Shown piece by piece: positions 10,549 through 19,477 of a DNA stretch of 64,000 bases. This DNA comes from UTCFX2 sp963788305. GTDB taxonomy: Bacteria; Chloroflexota; Anaerolineae; Anaerolineales; UBA4823. A program made the translations under genes and the position numbers. Location: the NCBI GenBank assembly GCA_963788305.1, contig CAWBGK010000002.1, positions 1-64,000 on the forward strand, read 5' to 3'. Under the pieces are notes generated by a model that made no database searches, had not been told where the DNA came from, and worked only from the letters and a program-made list of their open reading frames with translations. Positions within the stretch are counted from its first letter, which is position 1. Each line of letters begins with the position of its first letter.

Positions 10549-10840
10549 GGTAAACCTCCTTCACAAATTCTTTCTGGTCAAGAAGCAGGATATCAATTTC
10601 ATTAGTATACATTGATTTGAATAAAATTCCTGACTTTAACCCTGAAGTAGATCAGTAGCATAACTTTCTACGCTTGAAGGTGAATTATACTATCAACGTT
10701 AAGGAGGGTTTCAAGCTGAGAAAATCCGAACCCAGACCGAAATTGAGAATGTGCCATGCGTCAAATCGTCAATTCTCTAGAAATGGTCTTACTTCAATAT
10801 TACATATTGCAATATAGTGAGGCTTCTAAAGAATCAATAC
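10549..10840 (-). other. Intergenic region with weak promoter and short inverted repeat
   Basis: No gene is supported here. On the minus strand TATAAT (10684-10689) is preceded 19 bp upstream by TTGAAA (10709-10714), a plausible but imperfect promoter for the lectin-like gene. A perfect short inverted repeat, CAATAT-tac-ATATTG, lies at 10795-10809 near the 3' end of the downstream-facing gene. The rest is AT-rich with no recognisable RNA. Confidence 0.35.
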
Positions 10841-12552
10841 TCATAGGTCTTGAACATCATCTACCAAAATTCCCATCTCAATAAGTGTGGAAGCAACTTT
10901 TTTCCAGGCTCCATCTTGAACAATGATTGTGACAGGTCCAAGCTGCTCCCCGAGGAATCGTTTCGCTTTTGATTCTTTAAGGAGCGTGAGATCATCTGTG
11001 GTTCTTAAGGCGAAGAATAGTGACTTTTTCAAATCGGGCTTCAATGCTTCGAGATTCCCACCTCTGGAGGGCAGAGATTAGGGTGGGCGGTATATTCCGC
11101 GTAGATTTAGCCAAAATATGCAGGATGTGCTGCACTTTTAACCCTTGTTCGCGCGCACGACTCAAAGATTGAGGTGTGATATGATAACGGTAGGTGTCCA
11201 TGCTGAAGCCGTCCCAAATGGAAAAGCGGGCGATCTGATATCTTACAGATCGATCATAAGATCTTGGGACAAATATTTCAGCATCCATATTTACCTGGAT
11301 AGGTTTGTTTTCCATTGCGGATTCCTTCAGAGCAGTAAAATTCAGTAAATTCTCAGCTCTTATTGAAAATCGAAATGCTGTTGGCTGAACCATATTTCCA
11401 GCATCTTGTGGACCGTGAAATGCAAGATCCAGGATACCTAACCAGTGCAGCGGCCCAGCGAGAATGAAGCGGATCAATTCACCTTCGATCCGATCCCAAT
11501 ATTCGAATCCGCGTAAATTTTGACCCGATTGACCATCAGTAAAAAACCAGCTTTCGTATTCCCCTGCAGTCCTTTGAAAATCAGGGTTCGTTCTTTCTAC
11601 CCATGCGATAAATGACGATAGACTCCAAAAGGGGTTCTCTGTTCCATGGGATTCTGCTTTTCGCACTCTCCAACAACGTTGATAAAGAATCTAGAATAAA
11701 TAGCCGGGTGGTTAATGGATCATTTTTCCATTCTCCTTCTGCAATAACACCAGGCAACATTTTCAATTCATTGATTTCCTGACTTTTTACCCAAGAACGG
11801 GTAAGCTCTAGTAATGCATTTTCAGGTGTAATTTCAAGAAAATGACGGATAGGATCTGGTAAAAGAACTTTTGAAGGATTTAATAAACCTAATGCAGCAG
11901 CAAAATCGAATATTATTTTTGCAGTTAATCGATAAGGTAAATTCTTTGAAGAGATCAAAAAACCATCAATTTCATCGAAAGGATATCCAAGCCGAAAACC
12001 TGCGAGTGCCGTACAAATGTCGTCGACCAAATAATCATTCGCAAGGACGATATATCGACGTTCGGATGATGTTGCAGGTCTTGTTGGAGGTTCTTCATGA
12101 TTGGAAATCGCATCATGAGCAAGAAGGCCAAGAAACTCATCCGGAACATAAGCGAATTCCTGTGGTCCCTCCTGGGTATCAAAAAATGCTCGAGCTACCA
12201 GACCTCTATAATATAATGTTTCAGACATGCGTGCATTCGAATCTTGATACGGCAATTCCCTATCCCGACGCGCAGAACCCATTTCCCTGATAGCACCATA
12301 TCGTCTTGAAAAAATGGTCCAAGACAATTTTCCGCCATTAGAAATTAGATCGTCAAGAGCATGCTGGGCGCCATCAGGGAGTGAATTAATTGTGTCAATA
12401 ATGGTTTCAGGATTTATTAATAATGGGGCGATACGAGATAATCCGGTTTTGGTATCCGGCGCATGAAAATCGATTTTCCAGAGATTAGCGATTATTCGCA
12501 AATGCCCAAGATCTCGACCTTGAAGGCTCTGCTCTAGTGTGGGCATGCACAA
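10841..12552 (-). CDS. Helicase-associated (XPB/Ssl2 N-terminal-like) domain protein, two frameshifts
   Basis: Three frame segments (11581-12552, 10992-11666, 10841-11044) join into about 570 residues. The first begins 'LEQSLQGRDLGHLRIIANLW' and has winged-helix-like repeats ('LPDGAQHALDDLISNGGKL', 'RRYGAIREMG', 'YYRGLVARAFFDTQEGPQEFAYVPDE'). The last ends 'LTLLKESKAKRFLGEQLGPVTIIVQDGAWKK...', resembling the DNA-damage-recognition-like domain at the N-terminus of XPB/Ssl2-type helicases. No ATPase motifs are present, so it is a stand-alone helicase-associated domain protein. I recall similar proteins as a Chloroflexota habit; the function is unknown. Breaks are near 11630 and 11020. Confidence 0.6.
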
Positions 12553-12569
12553 TTATTCCAAAAAATTGG

Positions 12570-13493
12570 TTAAACAATGATTTCGAGACTGCCAGGTAAA
12601 ATCTCGGTCCCAAATGTGCGGACGTCCATCCCCCATCCCGCGATGATTTCTCCGTCGGAATGGATGTAGAGCGGGCGATCCGATTTAATTTCAAGCTTTT
12701 TGAACTCGCCCATCCGAACCTGCTTCTTGCCTGATATCGCACCGGACATAAAAGCTGGAAGCAATCGTAGCATAGTTAGCCGTGAAACCTTACGGACAGC
12801 TGTGTAATTAAAAATCCCATCATCTGGTTTTGCTTGAATTGATACGTTGAAACCGCCTCCTTCACGTCCGCCATTGCATAAAACAATCATGATCAGCTCA
12901 TCAGTCCATTCCTCTAGATCGGTTTTAATTTTCATCAAAGGAGCATCATGATTAAAGAGAATCGTCTGTAAAACTGCAACAAGATAAATCATAAAACCGT
13001 TGAGCAGGGTGATTCTTCGAGAGCGAATTGTCACAGTAGTATCAAATCCGATACCGATTGCATTCACAAAAAATTCGTTGCGACCCAACCCATCCCAAAA
13101 GCGCCCAACATCAATTTTCTTAGTTTGGCCAGTCAGCACCTGTCGAATTGCAATTTCAGGCCTGCTGTCAATCCCGATTGTATGGGCGAAGTCATTTCCA
13201 GAGCCCAAAGGGACAACCCCCATGCGCGGTCTTCGTTCGGCAGGAATTTGCATCAAGCCGTTCGCGATTTCATGAGAAGTCCCGTCACCTCCAGCTGCAA
13301 TAACAAGTTCATATCCTTCTTCGGCTGCCTGACGAGCTAGTTCAATTCCATGAGTTGGATAGACAGTACCAGCCCATTCTGCGCCTCCCAACTCTTCAAT
13401 AATTGGACGCAAATCAGCTGCACTATGCCATGCACGCCCTAAGTTTGCATTTGGATTCACGATAAGTTTTGCTCGGTATTTTGGCATATTCAC
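12570..13493 (-). CDS. Diacylglycerol kinase-family lipid kinase (YegS/DgkB type)
   Basis: An intact protein of 307 residues. The N-terminal nucleotide-binding fold starts 'KLIVNPNANLGRA' and includes the family signature GGDGTSHEI and the 'PLGSGNDFA' loop. The C-terminal beta-rich lipid-binding domain is visible ('YIHSDGEIIAGW', the conserved 'DGE' motif). The enzyme phosphorylates a lipid such as diacylglycerol at the membrane surface using ATP. It starts 4 bp from the stop of the DUF429 gene upstream, so the two are almost certainly co-transcribed. Confidence 0.87.
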   Translation of the reverse strand: MNMPKYRAKLIVNPNANLGRAWHSAADLRPIIEELGGAEWAGTVYPTHGIELARQAAEEGYELVIAAGGDGTSHEIANGLMQIPAERRPRMGVVPLGSGNDFAHTIGIDSRPEIAIRQVLTGQTKKIDVGRFWDGLGRNEFFVNAIGIGFDTTVTIRSRRITLLNGFMIYLVAVLQTILFNHDAPLMKIKTDLEEWTDELIMIVLCNGGREGGGFNVSIQAKPDDGIFNYTAVRKVSRLTMLRLLPAFMSGAISGKKQVRMGEFKKLEIKSDRPLYIHSDGEIIAGWGMDVRTFGTEILPGSLEIIV

Positions 13494-13497
13494 TATC

Positions 13498-14268
13498 CTA
13501 TTGATACGTTGGTTTAAGCTCTGATACAGGAATGATTATCTGGCCTTCACGAATGTCTCCAACCGCGAGAACATTTTTCGGTTCATTGTGGACCAACCAG
13601 GCTGTGTACGCAGCTCCCAATGCATCTAATTCAGCTGAGGAGAAAATATTCTCTAAAGGCAAAACCCCATTCAGCAGTTTATGGCGTGTGATTTCTTCGA
13701 ATAATTCCATAGGATCTGGGATTCTCAGCCCACGTTCATATAACACAAGCTGCCGCTGTAATCTTCCTTCCAGAGTAGATTTTGGAAACGGAAGAACACC
13801 AAGCAGAGCACAAAATGTTGCGTGAGGATAAACTTCAAAACAAACCCGATTCGATGACTCATCAGGATAGATCTTATAACCTGTTTCAACCAACCTTCGG
13901 AATAGTAAAAAACCCTGACGCATCCATTTTGGACATAGTTCATCTTTTGCAGGGATCGGAAGGGTGAAAATGTGGTGCTGACGAAAGATATAATCTACCA
14001 GGCGGAAATTTTCCCAGCGACCCGGAGCTGGGGGAGGGGATAATTTCTCACGTATTTCACTTCGGGACATTAATCGAGCGTTAGGATTTCGAGGCGCACA
14101 AATGGCGACTACTGCATCATGCTGCCCTCCAGTAAAAGCAAGGACATCGTCCAATCCACCATTTCCCAAGGCCAGCAAGCTGCGTTCTTGATCCAAAGCA
14201 ACATAGATCATTGGTTTTTCGCCTGCCGTGGGATCGATCCCAATGAATACTTTATTTTCGAACAGCAA
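13498..14268 (-). CDS. DUF429 family protein (predicted RNase H-like nuclease fold)
   Basis: An intact protein of 256 residues. The start 'VFIGIDPTAGEKPMIYVAL' is the DUF429 opening strand with an Asp typical of RNase H-like folds. Conserved blocks follow: 'VVAICAPRNPN', 'RLVDYIFRQHHI', 'YEVYPHATF'-like 'CFEVYPHATFCALL', and 'SAELDALGAAYTAWL' near the C-terminus with further acidic residues. Nuclease activity is a prediction for the family; no substrate is established. It is the first gene of a pair with the lipid kinase. Confidence 0.7.
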   Translation of the reverse strand: MLFENKVFIGIDPTAGEKPMIYVALDQERSLLALGNGGLDDVLAFTGGQHDAVVAICAPRNPNARLMSRSEIREKLSPPPAPGRWENFRLVDYIFRQHHIFTLPIPAKDELCPKWMRQGFLLFRRLVETGYKIYPDESSNRVCFEVYPHATFCALLGVLPFPKSTLEGRLQRQLVLYERGLRIPDPMELFEEITRHKLLNGVLPLENIFSSAELDALGAAYTAWLVHNEPKNVLAVGDIREGQIIIPVSELKPTYQ

Positions 14269-14597
14269 GAGGTGCCTCCAAAAGGTAATTTGGGGAATAT
14301 TTCAGGACAATTTAATAATACCATGACAGGCGAAAGGTGAAGGCTTCGAGTTAGAAGGCTCACCTTATTACCTTGTTTGCGTCCTACGATATAATCAGAG
14401 AGAAAATTTGGAGTAAGTAATTACATATTGTTATTAATCCTCAGACTTGATGGCTAAAAGGTATGCTCGATGAGTTCCAGCTCTGGACTAGAAATTTATA
14501 AAGGAATCGTTCTTTTGAATTTTGATGATTATCTTTCAAATAATACGCGTCCAGTTGATAAAAGAATATTCTAATTATTCAATAAGTGGAGATAATA

Positions 14598-14942
14598 ATG
14601 TCAAAAAAAGATTCTGTCATCCTTTTTTCTCGGAATGGCATGGGAAATGCCCCAGAACCGCTTCCCCTAACTCTAGCGGGGAAGTATTTATCGCTGACCC
14701 TTGAATCCGGAGATTATCCTGCAAAAATTCTGTTCTACACAGATGGTGTCCGTCTGGCATGTATTGGATCCCCGGTTTTAGAACAGCTTCAGCTGCTCGA
14801 AAGCAAAGGTGTTGAGCTAGTACTGTGTAAAACATGTCTGGATTTCTTAAAACTATCCAATCAGGTCCAGGTAGGAATAATCGGCGGGATGGGGGATATC
14901 TTAGAAACGATCCAAAAAGCTGACAAAGTAATCTCCTTGTGA
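14598..14942 (+). CDS. DsrE/YedF-like sulfurtransferase-fold protein
   Basis: A GGAG ribosome site precedes the ATG at 14598; the in-frame GTG at 14586 is less likely. The 114 residues form a single DsrE-like domain: 'VILFSRNGMGN', 'AKILFYTDGVRLACIGSP', 'LESKGVELVLCKTCLDFL' and 'VQVGIIGGMGDILETIQKADKVISL'. That last block is typical of the C-terminal domain of YedF, a protein often found with selenium-metabolism genes. The N-terminal TusA-like domain of full YedF is absent. The CKTC pair is a candidate sulfur or selenium carrier site. It stands alone, between unrelated genes. The link to selenium is only by family. Confidence 0.65.
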   Translation: MSKKDSVILFSRNGMGNAPEPLPLTLAGKYLSLTLESGDYPAKILFYTDGVRLACIGSPVLEQLQLLESKGVELVLCKTCLDFLKLSNQVQVGIIGGMGDILETIQKADKVISL

Positions 14943-15016
14943 ACTAACAACTTTTTTCTCAAAGTAAGTAATTCCTAATAAAAATAAAACTTGCGACTCG
15001 TCTTTTTGAAGTGTCT

Positions 15017-15045
15017 TTGACGGGAATGATCATGTAAGCTAAAAT
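15017..15045 (+). promoter_or_regulatory. Sigma70-type promoter for the aldehyde dehydrogenase gene
   Basis: TTGACG at 15017-15022 and TAAAAT at 15040-15045 are separated by exactly 17 bp. The gene starts about 75 bp downstream, with GAAGGAG close before the ATG at 15128. Confidence 0.6.
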
Positions 15046-15127
15046 TGTTTTAATCACATCCTGGCTTCCAGGGTGTAAAGAAGAAAAGTTCCAGCGTGGG
15101 AATATAAATTTTATGAAGGAGTCCTAA

Positions 15128-16703
15128 ATGGCAGAAAAATTCAAACTCACTTACGCCACGATGTACAACCCCCCTGAAGAGTTACATGAAAAATTCGATC
15201 AGGCAATAGCCTCCACGAAAAAGAACTTGGGTAAAGAATACGCGATGTTGATTGGGGGAAAAGAGATATTTGCTGACGAGAAGTTCGAAGATAGAACCCC
15301 GATAAACACAGATCTTGTGCTGGCAGTGATGCAAAAAGGCAATGAACACACAGCGCATGAAGCTTTAAAAGCAGCAAAGGAAGCCTTCCCAGGTTGGAGC
15401 TCGTTAGATTGGAAGGAAAGGGTTAAATTGCTGAAGAAAGCTGCAGATCTGATCGATGAGAGGATTTTTAGCATGGGGGCAGCGATGGCCTTGGAAGTAG
15501 GGAAAAATCGGATGGAATCGCTTGGCGACGTCGCAGAAACAGCTGATCTCGTCCGTTATGCTTGCTATCAAATGGAAAAGAACGATGGGTACATTGTTGA
15601 GATGGGACGAGACCCATTAGTTGGCTACAAATCGACGAATTTCTCTGTTCTCCGACCTTATGGCGTTTGGTTAGTTATCAGCCCATTCAATTTTCCAACA
15701 GCCCTAACAGGTGGACCCATGGGATCGGCATTGGTTGCTGGCAACACGGTTGTTGTCAAGCCTGCAACCGATACACCCTGGATAGTTCGATTATTGGTGG
15801 ACTGCTTCCGAGACGCAGGATTGCCAGACGGCGTTGTCAACTTTGTAACTGGTCCTGGCCGAACATTAGGTCAGGCACTAATCGAGAGCCCAGAAGTAGC
15901 AGGGGTTACTTTTACTGGCTCATTTGATGTCGGTATGAAAATTTTCCGTGATTTTGCCTCAGGCAGCTGGGTAAGACCGACGATCCTTGAATTGGGTGGA
16001 AAAAATCCTGCCATCGTTTCGCGAAATGCCAATCTCGAACATGCCGCTACTGGGATTGTCCGATCTTCGTTTGGATTGCAGGGACAAAAATGCTCGGCAT
16101 GCTTCTCGTGTCTTTGTCGAAGCGCCGGTATACGACCAGCTCGTTGACCGGTTAATTGAGCTCACAAATAAATTGACTATCGGCGACCCTGTAGAAAGAT
16201 CCGTTTTCTTGGGACCAGTCGTTAATAAAGATTCATATGACGATTATCAGGGCTTTGTTAAAGAGCTTGCAGAAGCTGGAACAATCCTGACGGGCGGTAA
16301 AGTAATAAAAGATGGCGATTTTGCAAAAGGATATTTCTGCGCACCAACATTCGTTGCAGATCTCCCTTTGAACCACCGTCTCTGGAAATATGAGATGTTC
16401 CTACCTATTACGACAATTGCTAAAGTTGGCAGTCTGGATCAGGCCATGGCTGAAGCAAACGATGTTGGATATGGCTTGACAGCAGGTTTTTACGGTTCAA
16501 AAGAAGAGACGAAATGGTTTTTTGATAAAATCCAGGCTGGGGTTACCTATGCGAACCGCCCTCAAGGCGCAACTACAGGAGCATGGCCAGGATTCCAGCC
16601 ATTTGGCGGTTGGAAAGGCTCGGGGTCAAGTGGAAAAAATGCTGGCGGTCACTATTACCTGCCGCTGTATATGCATGAACAAATCCAGACAACGGTCGAA
16701 TAA
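15128..16703 (+). CDS. Aldehyde dehydrogenase, L-glutamate gamma-semialdehyde (P5C) dehydrogenase-like, one frameshift
   Basis: About 525 residues, the length of RocA/PutA-type P5C dehydrogenases. It shows 'VISPFNFPTALTGGPMGSALVAGNTVVVKPA' (split here as the NAD site), 'FTGSFDVGMKIF', catalytic Glu in 'LELGGKNP' and catalytic Cys in 'GQKCSA'. The C-terminal 'YANRPQGATTGAWPGFQPFGGWKGSG' is typical of this subgroup, where it binds the product. The reaction is NAD-dependent oxidation of glutamate semialdehyde to glutamate in proline degradation. The frame changes near 16095, just after the catalytic Cys. Start chosen at ATG 15128 with a GAAGGAG site. Confidence 0.85.
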
Positions 16704-16786
16704 TCCAGGGAAAAAGGTGATCGATCAATTCAAAATCTAGGACAGTATTACTAGACCAACGGGGAAGTCCTGACAATATTTATCCG

Positions 16787-16815
16787 GCTGGGGTGTTTAC
16801 TTCAAGCACCCCAGC
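16787..16815. terminator. Strong hairpin between aldehyde dehydrogenase and CoA-transferase genes
   Basis: GCTGGGGTG (16787-16795) pairs perfectly with CACCCCAGC (16807-16815) across an 11-base loop. There is no following T-run, so it may attenuate transcription or stabilise a 3' end rather than act as a classical terminator. Confidence 0.45.
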
Positions 16816-16840
16816 ATCTCCTCTAACAGGAAATGAAACT

Positions 16841-17747
16841 ATGACAAAAATAATGAAATTATCACAAGCCGTTCATGATCTGGTTCATGATGGCGACTTA
16901 ATATACGCGGCTGGTTTCACCCATTTAATTCCCTTTGGCTGTAGGTCATGAAATCATTCGTCAGAGAAAAAGAAGATCTGACACTCGCGCGCGGCGACCC
17001 CAGACCTTATTTACGATCAGATGGTTGCTGCTGGCTGCGCACAAAAAGTGATTTTCTCGTACATGGGAAATCCTGGAGTTGGCTCTTTAAGGATCGTTCG
17101 TGCAGAGATTGAAAAGGGACAGTTGGAGTGGGAAGAGTATTCGCATTTTGCCATGATAACAAGACTGCAGGCTGGAGCTTCTGGATTACCGTTTTTGCCA
17201 ATGAATTTGACTGCCGCCGATGATCTTGAGAAAGCAAATTCAAAATATCGTTATATTAAGGATCCCTTTTCTGATGAAAATGTTGTTGTTGTACCGGCGC
17301 TCAAGCCAGATGTTGCGATTATTCATGTTCAGACGATGCGACATCGAAGGGAATGCTCATATTTGGGGGATTATCGGCGAACAAAAAGAAGCCGCGTTTG
17401 CAGCAGAGCGAGTGATTCTGACCGCCGAAGAAATAGTCGATGAAAGCGTCATCCGATCGGATCCAAACAGGACTATGATACCTGGCTTCATCGTCGATGC
17501 TGTCTGTGAAGTTCCTTTCTGCTGCCATCCTTCCTATACCCAGGGTTATTATGACCGAGATAATGACTTTTACCTGGAATGGGACCGGGTGAGTCAAACC
17601 CAGGAACTCGTGAACGAATGGCTGAATGAATGGGTTTATGGCGTCCAGGACAGAGTAGAATACTGGAATAAATTGGGTCCAACAGTCCATGGTCGATTGC
17701 GAATTCGCAAACGTCTCAGCGTTCCTGTTAATTATGGAGAATATTAG
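16841..17747 (+). CDS. CoA-transferase subunit A (family I, glutaconate/3-oxoacid type), several frameshifts
   Basis: The N-terminus 'MTKIMKLSQAVHDLVHDGDLIYAAGFTHLIPF' is the classic opening of a family I CoA-transferase alpha chain. It continues in other frames as 'AVGHEIIRQRK', 'PDLIYDQMVAAGCAQKVIFSYMGNPGVGS', 'ALKPDVAIIHVQ' and 'GNAHIWGIIGEQKEAAFAAERVI'. The last part contains 'YDRDNDFYLEWDRVSQTQE'. It should pair with the beta chain at 18688 to move CoA between acyl groups. Frame changes occur near 16940, 16990 and 17340. An alpha/beta hydrolase gene lies between the two subunits. Confidence 0.82.
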
Positions 17748-17790
17748 GACCATTTTTTATCTTTCAGGTTTTTCTTTTGATGACCTGATT

Positions 17791-18654
17791 ATGAAGACCA
17801 CAATCCCGTTTGATGAATTCTCCGAAACAGGAAATCCATTGCATTTTTCTCACGCAAATGGTTATCCACCGTTAGCATATCAACCACTATTCGGGCATTT
17901 AAAGGAATATTTTCATATTTACGCATCAAGAATGCGCCCTCTTTGGCCTGGATCGAACCCAAATTCCATCTCTAATTGGAAACCTTTCTCAACAGACCTA
18001 CTTCGGTTTTTGGAAGAGAAGAATCTATTTGGAATTGTTGGAGCAGGGCATTCAATTGGTGGTACAACGACTTTAAGGTCAGCTTTGAATGAACCTGATC
18101 GGTTCTCTCTTCTCATGTTGATAGATCCTGTCATTTTTCAGCCGTCGACAATCCTTTTATGGCGATTTATATCATGGCTGGGCATTGGAAAGCATATCCA
18201 TCCCTGGGTTAAAGGGGCTTCGAAGCGAAGGGTCAAATTTGACAGCAGAACCTCAATGTATACAAACTATCGAAATAAACCAATTTTTTCAGGGATCAAT
18301 GACGAGAATCTCACAGCCTATGTGAGCTCTATTGCTGAACCAATGATGGATGGCAGTATAAAATTGTCCTATCCTCCTGCCTGGGAAGCTCAAATCTACT
18401 TAACTGGCATGAATGATGGATTGGATATATGGAATTGCTTCTCTCAACTTCAGTTTCCTATTTTGATTATTCGAGGAGATAAGTCAGATACTTTTTCCGA
18501 ACGCACAGCAGAAATTCTTAAAAAGCGGCTGCCTGCGCTTAAGATTAGAACGATTGCAAATGCCACTCACCTTGTGCCACTTGAAAAACCCGGTGAAGTT
18601 GCTAATCTGATGATTGAATTCTTTCAGAAATCAACCCGTGATTGTGAATCATGA
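17791..18654 (+). CDS. Alpha/beta hydrolase
   Basis: About 287 residues from ATG 17791; ATG 17734, overlapping the previous stop, is also in frame and would add 19 residues. The nucleophile elbow is GHSIGG ('GIVGAGHSIGGTTTL'). The acid is probably in 'ILIIRGDKSDTF', and the His is in 'NATHLVPLEKP'. The oxyanion-side 'FSHANGYPPLAY' resembles the HGXP-type loop of this family. It could be an acyl-CoA or ester hydrolase. It sits between the CoA-transferase subunits, which suggests a linked acyl-CoA pathway (inference). Confidence 0.8.
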   Translation: MKTTIPFDEFSETGNPLHFSHANGYPPLAYQPLFGHLKEYFHIYASRMRPLWPGSNPNSISNWKPFSTDLLRFLEEKNLFGIVGAGHSIGGTTTLRSALNEPDRFSLLMLIDPVIFQPSTILLWRFISWLGIGKHIHPWVKGASKRRVKFDSRTSMYTNYRNKPIFSGINDENLTAYVSSIAEPMMDGSIKLSYPPAWEAQIYLTGMNDGLDIWNCFSQLQFPILIIRGDKSDTFSERTAEILKKRLPALKIRTIANATHLVPLEKPGEVANLMIEFFQKSTRDCES

Positions 18655-18687
18655 AATCTTAAGAGAAAAAAGAGGAACCTAAAATAA

Positions 18688-19467
18688 ATGACTTCGAATG
18701 AATATTCTCCATCTGAATCAATGATCATCAACGCTGCTCGTTTGCTTAGAGATGGCGATGTGGTGTTTGTTGGTGTTGGTCAGCCAAACCTTGCGTGTAA
18801 TCTCGCCAGGAGAACACATGCTCCACGTTTATTGATGATCTACGAAGCAGGCGTTATCGGTGCACAACCTGCCCGACTGCCGCTCTCAATAGGGGATCCT
18901 AGCCTTGTGAGTGGAGCAATCGCCGTTTGTTCAATGTATGATATTTTTTCATTTTATCTTCAGAGAGGAAATGTCGATGTAGGCTTTATGGGCGGAGCCC
19001 AGATTGATCGATTTGGGAATATCAATGCGACAGTTATTGGTGACTATGCGCATCCCAAAATCCGCCTTCCCGGTTCTGGTGGATCTAAGGAAATCGCTGC
19101 CTGGGCGAATTGTTGCTACATCATGACCCCTCACCAGAAGCGAAGATTTCCTGAGAAATGCGATTTTCAGACATCCGCAGGATTTCTTGGAGGGTTCGGT
19201 GAACGTGAAAAAATAGGATTGCGGGGAGCGGGTCCTCAGGCAGTAGTTACCGACGTCGGGATTCTCGAACCAGATCACAATGGAGAGCTCATTCTGACAG
19301 CTCTTCATCCAGGGAAAACTATTGATAATGCAAAAGATAACACTGGCTGGGATTTAAAAGTTTCAGAAGGATTGCGATATACCGAAGCCCCTCATCCAGA
19401 AGAACTTCGAATCCTTCGCGAAGAGCTTGATCCGCAGGGTATATATACTGGAGGGACTGGCGGCTAA
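18688..19467 (+). CDS. CoA-transferase subunit B (family I, glutaconate type)
   Basis: An intact protein of 259 residues. 'MIINAARLLRDGDVVFVGVGQPNLACNLARRTHAP' is the family start, and the likely CoA-thioester-forming catalytic Glu lies in 'LLMIYEAGVIG'. The 'GFMGGAQIDRFGNINATVIGDY' and 'PGSGGSKEIA' loops are standard. It is the partner of the subunit A gene at 16841. Substrate pair cannot be decided; homologues act on glutaconate, 3-oxoadipate or acetoacetate. The gene ends 10 bp from the convergent end of dnaE. Confidence 0.85.
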   Translation: MTSNEYSPSESMIINAARLLRDGDVVFVGVGQPNLACNLARRTHAPRLLMIYEAGVIGAQPARLPLSIGDPSLVSGAIAVCSMYDIFSFYLQRGNVDVGFMGGAQIDRFGNINATVIGDYAHPKIRLPGSGGSKEIAAWANCCYIMTPHQKRRFPEKCDFQTSAGFLGGFGEREKIGLRGAGPQAVVTDVGILEPDHNGELILTALHPGKTIDNAKDNTGWDLKVSEGLRYTEAPHPEELRILREELDPQGIYTGGTGG

Positions 19468-19477
19468 TCCAAAATGT

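Noticed and set aside
10660..10770. Small minus-strand reading frame of about 28 codons in the gap before the lectin-like gene
   Set aside because: No ribosome site, no conserved pattern, and a length expected by chance.
14598..14942. Naming the DsrE-like gene yedF
   Set aside because: Only the C-terminal half of YedF is present and no selenium genes are adjacent, so the symbol is left blank.
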